Below, one piece after another: positions 1 to 5,527 of a DNA stretch of 5,527 nucleotides. The first letter of the stretch is position 1. Every line of letters begins with the position of its first letter. This DNA comes from Burkholderiales bacterium (GTDB lineage Bacteria > Pseudomonadota > Gammaproteobacteria > Burkholderiales > SG8-39), in NCBI GenBank assembly GCA_016649475.1, contig JAENXP010000211.1, forward strand, positions 1 through 5,527. The letters are read 5' to 3'. The position numbers and the translations under genes were made by a program. The notes under the pieces are model-generated. The model saw only the letters and a program-made list of their open reading frames with translations. It had not been told where the DNA came from and made no database searches.

Positions 1-1622
1 CACACTATCGCGCCCGCAACTGGTGGGAAGGCATCACCATTGCGCAGATGCTGGCGCGCAGCGCCGGGCGCCAACCGGAGAAGACCGCCATAGTCTGCGC
101 CGACCAGCGCCTGAGCTACCGGGACCTGGTCGAAACCTCGGATCGACTCGCCTGCCGCTTCCTCGAGTCGGGCATCGAGCCCCTGGACCGGGTGCTGATG
201 CAACTTCCCAACGGTCCCGAGTTCGTCCACACTTATTTCGCGCTGTCGCGCATCGGCGCCATCCCGGTGATGGCTCTGCGCGCCCACCGGCACACGGAGA
301 TCCGTCACTTCGTCCGCGCGTCGGGTGCTACCGCTTATGTGATTCCGGACCGGATCGGAAGTTTCGACTACCGGACGATGGCCCGGGAAGTGCAGAAGGA
401 GTTCAGCGGCCTGCGCGCCGTGTACGTGGCCGGCGAGCCCGGGGCGGGGCAGCGGGACCTGCGCGAGATGATCGCTGCGCCCATCGCGAATTCGGCGGTT
501 CGCGCGACTCTGGCGACGCTGCACCCGGATCCTGCGGAAGTGGCGACCATGCTGCTCTCGGGCGGCACTACTTCCCTGTCCAAGCTGATCCCGCGCACCC
601 ACGACGACTACGTCCTCAACGCCCGCCTCTGCGGGCGCGCCGCCGGATTCGACGAGGGCACGGTGTTCATGGCCATACTCCCCCTGGGGCACAACTACAA
701 CCTGGCCTCGCCGGGCATGCTGGGCACCCTCTACTACAATGGCACGGTCGTGCTCGCACCCTCCGGCGACCCGGCGGATGTGTTCTCTCTGGTCGAGCGC
801 GAGAAGGTGACGACAATCGCCGCCGTTGTTCCGTTGATCTCAAACTGGCTGAATTCATCGGTGCCTGACGGATACGATCTTTCCTCGTTGAGGGTGATAC
901 AAAACGGCGGCGCCCGGCTGGCGCCGGAGCTGCGCAGCCGGCTGCGTGCCCGCTTCGGCTGCCTGCCCCAGGAGATCTATGGCACGGCCGAGGGGCTGAT
1001 TAACATGGTGCCTCTGGATGCGCCGGACGAGTATCTGCTGCACAGTTCGGGCGTGCCGGTGTGCGAGGACGACGAGATCAGGGTCATCGACGACGCCGGC
1101 AACGCACTGCCCGATGGCGTCCAGGGCGAACTGGCGACGCGGGGCCCCTATACCATCCGCGGCTATTACCGGGCGCCGAGTCAGAATGCCGAGGCGTTCA
1201 CGCCGGACGGCTACTACCGGATGGGCGACATCGTGCGCAAGGAGGGCCGTTATATTTTCACCGAGGGCCGCAAGAAGGACATGATCAACCGCGGCGGCGA
1301 GAAGATCAGCTGCGAGGAGGTGGAGAACCTGATCTTCGCCCACCCGAAGGTGAAGGCGGTCACCCTGGTGGCCATGCCCGACCCGATGTTCGGCGAGAGG
1401 GCCTGCGCCTTCGTCATCGCGAAGGATGGGCAGAACCTCGAATTCGGCGAACTGGTCGCGTTCCTGAAGCAGCAGAACATCGCCAGCTTCAAGCTGCCCG
1501 AGCGGCTGGAACTGGTGAGCGAATTCCCCGTGAGCCCTGTCGGCAAAATCCTGAAACGGCAATTGCGCGAAGCGATCGCCGAGAAACTGGAGAGGGAGCA
1601 GGCGAGTGGCGCGCTTACTTGA
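1..1622 (+). CDS. Aryl-acid AMP ligase (EntE/DhbE/SdgA family), 5' end missing
   Basis: Adenylate-forming enzyme that activates an aromatic carboxylic acid with ATP to an acyl-AMP, for transfer to CoA or a carrier-protein thiol. The frame is open to the left edge; residues before the ATG at 48 (HYRARNWWEGITIAQ) match the N-terminal region of EntE/DhbE, so that ATG is internal and the true start lies outside. Numbering from that ATG: A3 loop SGGTTSLSKLIPRTH at 171-185, aryl-pocket HNY at 215-217 with S221, A5 YGTAEG at 311-316, TRGPYTIRGYY at 364-374, A7 YRMGDIV at 390-396, hinge/A8 GRKKDMINRGGEK at 407-419, and A10 PVGK with the catalytic lysine K500. The C-terminus is complete. Family members use 2,3-dihydroxybenzoate or salicylate; the pocket retains the Asn and Ser of DHB enzymes but has Ile (I318) where DHB enzymes usually have Val and salicylate enzymes Leu, so the substrate is unsettled. 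The adjacent ring hydroxylase favours salicylyl-AMP ligase (SdgA-like). The third residue after SGG-T is Ser instead of Gly in A3, which is unusual. Family very sure, substrate not. Confidence 0.93.
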   Translation, partial: HYRARNWWEGITIAQMLARSAGRQPEKTAIVCADQRLSYRDLVETSDRLACRFLESGIEPLDRVLMQLPNGPEFVHTYFALSRIGAIPVMALRAHRHTEIRHFVRASGATAYVIPDRIGSFDYRTMAREVQKEFSGLRAVYVAGEPGAGQRDLREMIAAPIANSAVRATLATLHPDPAEVATMLLSGGTTSLSKLIPRTHDDYVLNARLCGRAAGFDEGTVFMAILPLGHNYNLASPGMLGTLYYNGTVVLAPSGDPADVFSLVEREKVTTIAAVVPLISNWLNSSVPDGYDLSSLRVIQNGGARLAPELRSRLRARFGCLPQEIYGTAEGLINMVPLDAPDEYLLHSSGVPVCEDDEIRVIDDAGNALPDGVQGELATRGPYTIRGYYRAPSQNAEAFTPDGYYRMGDIVRKEGRYIFTEGRKKDMINRGGEKISCEEVENLIFAHPKVKAVTLVAMPDPMFGERACAFVIAKDGQNLEFGELVAFLKQQNIASFKLPERLELVSEFPVSPVGKILKRQLREAIAEKLEREQASGALT

Positions 1623-1646
1623 ACCGGTGACAGTGGCGGCAACCAA

Positions 1647-2795
1647 ATGAAGATTCGTATCATCGGCGGCGGCCCGGCGGGCCTGTGTTTCGCGGCGCTC
1701 TTGAAGCGCGACGATCCCGCCCACGACATCGTGATCCACGATCGCGGTCCGCGCGGCGCCACCTGGGGTTTCGGTGTGGTCTTCTCCGATCGAGCCCTGG
1801 AGTTTCTGCGTGCGGACGACGAGGCGATGTTTCAGCTGCTTTCGCCGCACATGGAGACCTGGCCAAACCTGACCATCGTCCACAACGACACGCGCATCCC
1901 GATCGCGGGCAATGGCTTTGCTGCAATCGGCCGCCAGCAACTGCTGTCCCTGCTCTACGCGCACGTGGAGGATCTGGGGGTGCGCATCGAATTCGAAAGC
2001 CCCATCGATTCGTTCTCCGACCGGGATAAGCTCGGCGGCGCCGACCTTATCGTCGTCGCCAACGGCGCCGCCTCATTCCTGCGCAAACAGAACGAGTTGC
2101 GCTTAGGCACCAGCTGCGACTGGCGCACCAATAAATTCATCTGGTACGGTACTTCGCGAGTCTTCGACAGCCTCTCCCTGACTTTTCGCCAGACCGAGCA
2201 TGGCGTCTTCTGCGCACACCACTACCGCTACAGCCCGAGCAGGAGCACCTTCCTGGTCGAAGTGGAGGAGGAGACCTGGAAGCGCGCCGATTTCGAACAC
2301 TTGAGTCCGGAGGGTGCCATCGCCCATTGCGAGCGCGTCTTCGCCAAGGACCTGGGCGGCCATCCTATCCTCTCCAACAACTCCCAATGGCGCAACTTTC
2401 CGGCGATCTGGAACGAGCGCTGGAGCTTCGACAACGTGGTACTCGTTGGCGACGCCCTGCGCACGGCCCATTTCTCCATCGGTTCCGGCACCCGTCTGGC
2501 CATGGAGGATGCCATCGCATTGTCGAAGGCCTTGCGCGAGAAGGGCAGCATTCCCGAGGCCCTCGCACACTTTCAGGAACTGCGCCTGCCGCCCATGAAG
2601 AAAATCTGGGATGCCGCCAACGTGAGCGCGCGCTGGTACGAGCGCATGGGCGAGATCATGAAGCTGGATCCGGTGGAGTTCGCGTACAGTTACATGACCC
2701 GCACCGGCCGGGTGGATCACGCCGAAGTCCGCCGCCGCGACCCAGGTCTGGCCGAGGCCTACGAGAGGCTGCATCCCGGAGAAAATGCGGCATGA
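1647..2795 (+). CDS. FAD-dependent aromatic monooxygenase, salicylyl-CoA 5-hydroxylase/VioD-like
   Basis: Predicted flavoprotein hydroxylase of 382 residues, close to VioD and to the monooxygenase half of 2-aminobenzoyl-CoA monooxygenase/reductase. The N-terminus starts directly with the Rossmann strand and dinucleotide motif (GGGPAG, residues 7-12), which supports this ATG. ADLIVVANGA is at 132-141. The family block TNKFIWYGTS (161-170), then HGVFCAHHYRYSPSRSTFLV (185-204), closely parallels VioD. The second FAD motif VVLVGDALRTAHFSIGSGT is at 264-282. There is no signal peptide or membrane segment, so it should be cytosolic. It is a single-domain form without the C-terminal flavin reductase-like domain of the fused enzymes. 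It starts 24 nt after the aryl-AMP ligase stop with only a weak purine-rich leader, so co-transcription and perhaps translational coupling are likely. The neighbour suggests a CoA- or carrier-bound aryl acid as substrate, with hydroxylation of salicylyl-CoA to gentisyl-CoA as the leading guess. An indole or anthraniloyl substrate cannot be excluded. Family confident, substrate inferred. Confidence 0.88.
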   Translation: MKIRIIGGGPAGLCFAALLKRDDPAHDIVIHDRGPRGATWGFGVVFSDRALEFLRADDEAMFQLLSPHMETWPNLTIVHNDTRIPIAGNGFAAIGRQQLLSLLYAHVEDLGVRIEFESPIDSFSDRDKLGGADLIVVANGAASFLRKQNELRLGTSCDWRTNKFIWYGTSRVFDSLSLTFRQTEHGVFCAHHYRYSPSRSTFLVEVEEETWKRADFEHLSPEGAIAHCERVFAKDLGGHPILSNNSQWRNFPAIWNERWSFDNVVLVGDALRTAHFSIGSGTRLAMEDAIALSKALREKGSIPEALAHFQELRLPPMKKIWDAANVSARWYERMGEIMKLDPVEFAYSYMTRTGRVDHAEVRRRDPGLAEAYERLHPGENAA

Positions 2796-2821
2796 GCCGC
2801 GCGCCGCACCACCGTCGGTAG
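2792..2821 (+). pseudogene. Nine-codon frame overlapping the monooxygenase stop; possible remnant of a third operon gene
   Basis: An ATG overlaps the monooxygenase stop in the classic ATGA arrangement and is preceded by GGAGA at 2778-2782, nine bases upstream, a good Shine-Dalgarno spacing. The frame reads MSRAPHHRR and stops at TAG 2819-2821. The start layout is what a translationally coupled downstream gene would have, but the coding part is missing. Either the rest of the gene was deleted or the overlap is chance. The nine residues are too short to assign a family. This is an inference from start-site architecture only. Confidence 0.25.
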
Positions 2822-3369
2822 CGTCGTGAATATGCAGCGAAGCAGAAGCGGAACGGGCATTTCCGATGAAATCTCGTGTTTCGCCGAGGGCGGAGCGTGC
2901 TTCTTCCATTGGAGTTCGGCCGCGACCGACGATCCTGTTCTCTGCAGCGCCAATCTGGGCGCCGGTTGGGCGTGAAAGCGTTTCCGAGGTGCCTGAGACC
3001 CCAGTCCCACGACCGACGGGGTCGCGAGGTGCTCGTTTGCCCGCAGTCGATATACACAGGAACCCGTATTGGTCTGCAGGGACCCCGCATTTAACATCTC
3101 CCGTTCCTACGGGGGCGTAACTTCGCGCCTAAGGAACGTCGACACCGGCGGCAAGGGCGCGCGTACCGGAGTGACTTCCCGTGTAGTGATTGCCCAGGCA
3201 AATCTGCTATGGATGGTCATAAGCCCGCGAATCTGTTTATTTCATAGTTCCAACCAAGAGTCGCACCCTGCATGCATCATGACACACGCGGCAAAGGATG
3301 CCATTTCGGCGCACCTTGCCGTAGGCCCGCGGCCGCCAGGGCTGAAAACCGCTTAACCTTGATCAAATG
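2822..3369. other. Non-coding stretch between the aromatic operon and the parvulin gene
   Basis: About 550 bases with no frame that I can support. The open frames on either strand here (up to 84 codons on + at 2866-3120, and longer ones on - that enter the monooxygenase gene) give arginine/proline-rich translations without recognisable motifs or good ribosome binding sites. Composition is GC-rich until about 3060 and less so after. It holds two GC-rich hairpins (2947-2962 with stem GCGCC/GGCGC, and 2991-3030), a TGCATGCA palindrome near 3270, and the palindrome TTGATCAA just before the parvulin Shine-Dalgarno. A promoter for the parvulin gene must lie here or further upstream, but I cannot point to convincing -35/-10 boxes. 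Confidence 0.5.
2991..3030 (+). terminator. Imperfect GC-rich hairpin, weak terminator candidate
   Basis: GACCCC (2997-3002) pairs perfectly with GGGGTC (3018-3023) around a 15-base loop. A second helix, GCCT (2991-2994) with AGGT (3027-3030, one G-U pair), extends it across a small internal loop. Only a short T-run (CGTTTG, 3034-3039) follows. The position, about 200 bases after the monooxygenase stop, would suit the end of the operon transcript. The weak U-tract and long loop make intrinsic termination doubtful. Confidence 0.25.
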
Positions 3370-3375
3370 TGAGGA
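3370..3375 (+). promoter_or_regulatory. Shine-Dalgarno site deciding the parvulin start
   Basis: TGAGGA lies with GAGG six bases before the ATG at 3381. It overlaps an in-frame GTG at 3369 that would add MRNN to the protein. Because the site is correctly spaced for 3381 and lies inside the longer reading, the ATG at 3381 is the better start. Confidence 0.7.
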
Positions 3376-3380
3376 ATAAC

Positions 3381-4181
3381 ATGAAACACCTGTTGACCAG
3401 CACTGCACTAATCGCCTTCGTCGCTTTGACGGCATCCGTTTCCGCTCTGGCTGCCAAGTCGTCGGCCAAGGACAGCATTGCCACCGTGAACGGGAAGGCG
3501 ATTTCCAAGAGCCGTTTAGACGCCGTGGTTGCAATGCACCTGGCACAGGGACAGAAGGACTCGGAAGAATTGCGCAAAACGGCAAAGAATGAACTGGTGG
3601 ACCGCGAGGTTCTCGAGCAAGAAGCGCGGAAACAGGGCTTTGGCAAAAAGCCCGAGGTTGTGGATCAGATGGAGATGGCGCGTCAAGGCATATTGATCAA
3701 CGCATACATGCATGACTACGTGAATAATCACCCGATAAGCGAAGACATGCTGAAAAAGGAATACGAGACGTTCAAGGCGCAGTTGGGCGACAAGGAATAC
3801 AAGGCCAGGCACATTCTGGTCGAAAAAGAAGACGTGGCCAAGGACATCATCGCTCGTCTGAACAAGGGCGAGAAATTCGAGGAGCTTGCCAAGCAATCCA
3901 AGGATACTGCCACCAAGGATCATGGTGGAGAGCTAGGCTGGGCAACACCCTCCCGCTTCGTGCGTCCGTTCTCCGAGGCCATGGTAAAGCTGGAAAAGGG
4001 GAAGTACTCGCAGACGCCGGTCAAGACCAAGTTTGGCTACCATGTGATCGCGCTTGACGACACGCGTGCCACTGCGGTTCCGTCGTTCGAAGCGTCCAGG
4101 GCGCAACTGCTGAAGCGCCTGCAAGCGCAACTGGTAGCCACGCGTGTGGCCGAACTGCGGGGCAAGGCCAAGATTGAATAG
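3381..4181 (+). CDS. Secreted parvulin-type peptidyl-prolyl cis-trans isomerase (Par27/PrsA-like)
   Basis: Predicted periplasmic folding factor of 266 residues that isomerises proline peptide bonds and probably chaperones outer-membrane or secreted proteins. The first residues form a classic Sec signal peptide: MKH, a hydrophobic core LLTSTALIAFVALTASVSAL, and an A-L-A site with cleavage after about residue 24 or 25. No lipobox cysteine is seen, so it should be soluble in the periplasm. A SurA/PrsA-like N-terminal helical region follows (DSIATVNGKAISKSRLD, 31-47; then charged helices to about 138). The single parvulin domain runs from KARHILVEKE (141-150) through GGELGWATPSRFVRPFSEA (182-200) to TKFGYHVIALDD (216-227). 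A basic tail (about 228-266) closes the protein. Length and layout match the betaproteobacterial Par27 group rather than two-domain SurA. It appears to be monocistronic: both flanks are long non-coding stretches. It is richer in lysine than the upstream aromatic genes. Family assignment is firm; client proteins are unknown. Confidence 0.93.
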   Translation: MKHLLTSTALIAFVALTASVSALAAKSSAKDSIATVNGKAISKSRLDAVVAMHLAQGQKDSEELRKTAKNELVDREVLEQEARKQGFGKKPEVVDQMEMARQGILINAYMHDYVNNHPISEDMLKKEYETFKAQLGDKEYKARHILVEKEDVAKDIIARLNKGEKFEELAKQSKDTATKDHGGELGWATPSRFVRPFSEAMVKLEKGKYSQTPVKTKFGYHVIALDDTRATAVPSFEASRAQLLKRLQAQLVATRVAELRGKAKIE

Positions 4182-4248
4182 CGCCGTGCACACGCGCGCT
4201 CGGAGCACTCTCCGGTCACCGACGATTTTGGACCGCCGAGCCGCTATT

Positions 4249-4271
4249 CCGGCGTTCCGCGTGTACGCCGG
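4249..4271 (+). terminator. Perfect 7-bp hairpin after the parvulin gene
   Basis: CCGGCGT (4249-4255) pairs with ACGCCGG (4265-4271) around a nine-base loop, 68 bases after the parvulin stop. The stem is strong, but no T-run follows, so it lacks half of an intrinsic terminator. It may mark or protect the 3' end of the parvulin transcript. Confidence 0.35.
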
Positions 4272-4342
4272 CCGGCAGCCTCAAACAGCTGATCGAAGCT
4301 CATAAGGCATCTGCAATAAAGCGCAAGCGAGGCAACTATTCC

Positions 4343-4372
4343 ACGATTCCGCCCATAAATATTATGAATCGT
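4343..4372. repeat. Inverted repeat ACGATTC-N16-GAATCGT around an AT-rich centre
   Basis: Seven-base arms (4343-4349 and 4366-4372) are perfect inverse copies separated by 16 bases that include ATAAATATTAT. The arrangement resembles a dimeric regulator site over a possible -10 region, about 255 bases before the glgC start. No known operator is recognised, and a seven-base pair of arms can occur by chance. Confidence 0.3.
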
Positions 4373-4438
4373 TAATTAGTGCCGCGAACCCATCGGTGAA
4401 AGGCGCAAGAATTCGTTGCAGCTTGTCCCCGCCGGAAG

Positions 4439-4456
4439 GTACTGCAAGGTCAGTAC
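4439..4456. repeat. Short inverted repeat GTACTG-N6-CAGTAC
   Basis: Perfect six-base arms with a six-base spacer (CAAGGT), lying in the untranslated region upstream of glgC. It could form a small hairpin in the leader or serve as a protein site. Nothing else supports a function. Confidence 0.25.
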
Positions 4457-4627
4457 GCCACGACCGAAACGGTGACTCAGCCGAGCTGCACCCGAGGCTA
4501 GCGGAGGGCGTGCTATGCATCCCAGCGGCATGGTTGGACTACTACCTTATCTTGTTCTCCAGCGAAAATCGAAGGAACGTACTCCCGTTTCTGCTTGCGA
4601 AATGTATGACTCAAGGCGTGCGATCTC

Positions 4628-5527
4628 ATGAAGATCCTCGCAATGGTACTGGCGGGAGGCAATGGCACGCGGCTCCATCCGCTGACTGCCGAGCATGCAG
4701 AGCCGGCACTGCCGTTCGCGCGCGGCTACCGGATCGTCGATTTTGTGCTCAGCAATCTCGTAAATTCGGACATTTCGTCAATATATGTGCTGGTGCAGTA
4801 CAAACCGCGATCCCTCATAGCGCATATCTGCAGCGCATGGGCACCCAGGTCTGGAGGCATGCAAGCCTCCATAACGATAGCGTCTTCCGAAACTAACGGT
4901 GGAGGGGGGCGGCCGTTCAAGGGTACGGCTGATGCTGTTTACCAGAATCTGCACCTGATCGAGCGCGAACGGCCGGACCTGGTGGCGGTATTTGCGGCGG
5001 ATCACGTCTACCGCATGGACGTCCGGCAAATGGCGCGCTTTCATCAAGAGCGTGGCGCCGAAGTAAGCATAGCTGCGGTTCCGGTCCCTATCGAAAAGGC
5101 GTCCGCGTTTGGGATCATGGCGACGGACCCCACAGGCAAGCTCCTCGATTTCCGGGAAAAGCCCGAACGGCCCGCGCCTATGCCGATCGACCCCCACCGC
5201 TCTTATGCGTCAATGGGCAATTACCTTTTCGATCCGGAGATCCTGGCGGAATTGCTCGAGCAGGCCAACCGTCGAGGTGATACAGATTTCGGTCACCATA
5301 TCCTGCCGCGCCTGCCGCACAACTACCGTGCCTTTGCTTACGACTTTTGGAGAAATCGCGTTCCCGGAGTTCGGCGGCATGAAGAGCGCGGCTACTGGCG
5401 CGACATAGGCACGGTCGACGCCTATCATGCGGCGCAGCGGGACGTGCTGGGACTGGCACCACGATTTAGCCTCGTCAATTCCCAATGGCCTATCCGCGGT
5501 GACGCCCGGCGCGTACCAAAGCCGATG
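4628..5527 (+). CDS. glgC: GlgC-like ADP-glucose pyrophosphorylase, divergent; 3' end missing
   Basis: Nucleotidyltransferase of the GlgC family, which makes ADP-glucose from glucose-1-phosphate and ATP for glycogen synthesis. The frame is open for 300 codons to the window edge; the family is about 400-430 long, so the C-terminal beta-helix and tail are missing. An in-frame TGA at 4607 and no other start codon in between fix the ATG at 4628; its AAGG (4613-4616) is weak, at 11 bases. Motifs: LAGGNGTRLHPLT (8-20), YRIVDFVLSN (34-43), KGTADAVYQN (98-107), AADHVYRMD (123-131), PVPIEKASAFG (152-162), DFREKP (174-179), YASMGNYLFD (193-202), YWRDIGT (256-262), NSQWPIR (284-290). R15, D125, K178 and D259 correspond to E. 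coli R32, D142, K195 and D276. Oddities: RAKPA is HAEPA, so E25 replaces the conserved lysine (E. coli K42), and E22 sits where E. coli has the activator-site lysine K39. FGKD is FGHH (221-224), and WYRGTAD is PFKGTAD. Family is sure; normal activity is doubtful. Confidence 0.88.
   Translation, partial: MKILAMVLAGGNGTRLHPLTAEHAEPALPFARGYRIVDFVLSNLVNSDISSIYVLVQYKPRSLIAHICSAWAPRSGGMQASITIASSETNGGGGRPFKGTADAVYQNLHLIERERPDLVAVFAADHVYRMDVRQMARFHQERGAEVSIAAVPVPIEKASAFGIMATDPTGKLLDFREKPERPAPMPIDPHRSYASMGNYLFDPEILAELLEQANRRGDTDFGHHILPRLPHNYRAFAYDFWRNRVPGVRRHEERGYWRDIGTVDAYHAAQRDVLGLAPRFSLVNSQWPIRGDARRVPKPM
4853..4870. repeat. Near-perfect 18-bp palindrome inside glgC
   Basis: GGAGGC, ATGCAA, GCCTCC: the outer six bases pair perfectly and the centre TGCA is itself a palindrome, leaving a single A/A mismatch pair. 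It codes for GGMQAS (76-81) in the part of the protein that resembles other GlgC proteins least. It may be chance in GC-rich coding DNA or a site of past small rearrangement. Confidence 0.35.

Larger units (their letters stand above)
4182..4627. other. Non-coding stretch between parvulin and glgC, with inverted repeats
   Basis: About 445 bases without a supportable gene. A GTG-started 166-codon frame (4396-4896) crosses it but enters glgC out of frame and shows no motifs. The stretch contains a GC-rich hairpin soon after the parvulin stop (4249-4271), an AT-rich patch (about 4352-4378) unlike the surrounding GC-rich DNA, and two further inverted repeats (4343-4372 and 4439-4456). The glgC promoter is expected here. 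TATTAT at 4360-4365 could be a -10 box, but no matching -35 box is seen. Confidence 0.5.

Noticed and set aside
48..50. ATG at 48 as the true start of the aryl-AMP ligase
   Set aside because: The frame is open upstream to the edge and the upstream residues match the EntE/DhbE N-terminal region, so the gene starts before the window.
23..868. 281-codon + frame at the left end
   Set aside because: It lies wholly inside the aryl-AMP ligase gene in another frame; its arginine/proline/glycine-rich translation shows no motif, as expected of a shadow frame in GC-rich DNA.
855..1964. 369-codon frame on the - strand
   Set aside because: It spans the junction of two well-supported + strand genes and has no recognisable motifs; long antisense frames are common opposite GC-biased codons.
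2103..2909. 268-codon frame on the - strand
   Set aside because: Mostly antisense to the monooxygenase gene, with no family features.
2866..3120. 84-codon + frame in the non-coding stretch
   Set aside because: Low-complexity composition, no convincing ribosome binding site and no recognisable motif.
3359..3366. TTGATCAA as an FNR/CRP-type operator
   Set aside because: An FNR box needs TTGAT and ATCAA separated by four bases; here the half-sites overlap, so it is only an 8-bp palindrome.
3369..3380. GTG at 3369 as the parvulin start
   Set aside because: The GTG overlaps the Shine-Dalgarno sequence that is correctly spaced for the ATG at 3381, and the signal peptide starts naturally at that ATG.
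4396..4896. 166-codon GTG-started + frame before and into glgC
   Set aside because: Its second half is out of frame with the clearly conserved glgC sequence, and its first half shows no family features.

Overview
This window looks like chromosomal DNA from a GC-rich proteobacterium, most likely a betaproteobacterium (Rhodocyclales or Burkholderiales type). That rests on strong G/C bias at third codon positions, a Par27/PrsA-like periplasmic parvulin, and a GlgC of the short proteobacterial type. No RNA gene, CRISPR array, insertion sequence or phage gene is visible. All recognisable genes are on the + strand.

Left part (1-2795): two tightly spaced genes, probably one operon. The first lacks its 5' end and encodes an aryl-acid adenylating enzyme of the EntE/DhbE/SdgA family. 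The second encodes a single-domain FAD monooxygenase of the VioD / salicylyl-CoA 5-hydroxylase family. The pairing suggests that an aromatic acid (salicylate, 2,3-dihydroxybenzoate or anthranilate type) is activated and then ring-hydroxylated while thioester-bound. The best-known precedent is the salicylate to salicylyl-CoA to gentisyl-CoA route (sdgABC). A biosynthetic pathway on a carrier protein is the alternative. The CoA-transfer enzyme, thioesterase, carrier protein and gentisate dioxygenase are not in the window. At the end of the monooxygenase gene an ATGA overlap with a good ribosome binding site opens only a nine-codon frame, which may be the remnant of a lost third gene.

Middle part (2822-4181): about 560 bases without a convincing gene, then a complete gene for a secreted parvulin-type peptidyl-prolyl isomerase/chaperone. 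It has its own Shine-Dalgarno sequence and a clear signal peptide.

Right part (4182-5527): a 446-base non-coding stretch with several inverted repeats and an AT-rich patch, then the first 300 codons of a glgC-like gene (ADP-glucose pyrophosphorylase, glycogen synthesis) that runs off the window. This GlgC is unusual. The fold motifs and several active-site residues are intact, but the normally conserved lysine of the RAKPA motif is glutamate, and other family signatures are changed (FGKD to FGHH, WY to PF). It may be a regulatory, retuned or decaying paralogue.

I see no undescribed multi-gene system. The observations most worth following are the altered GlgC, the altered A3 loop of the adenylating enzyme, and the truncated ATGA-coupled frame.
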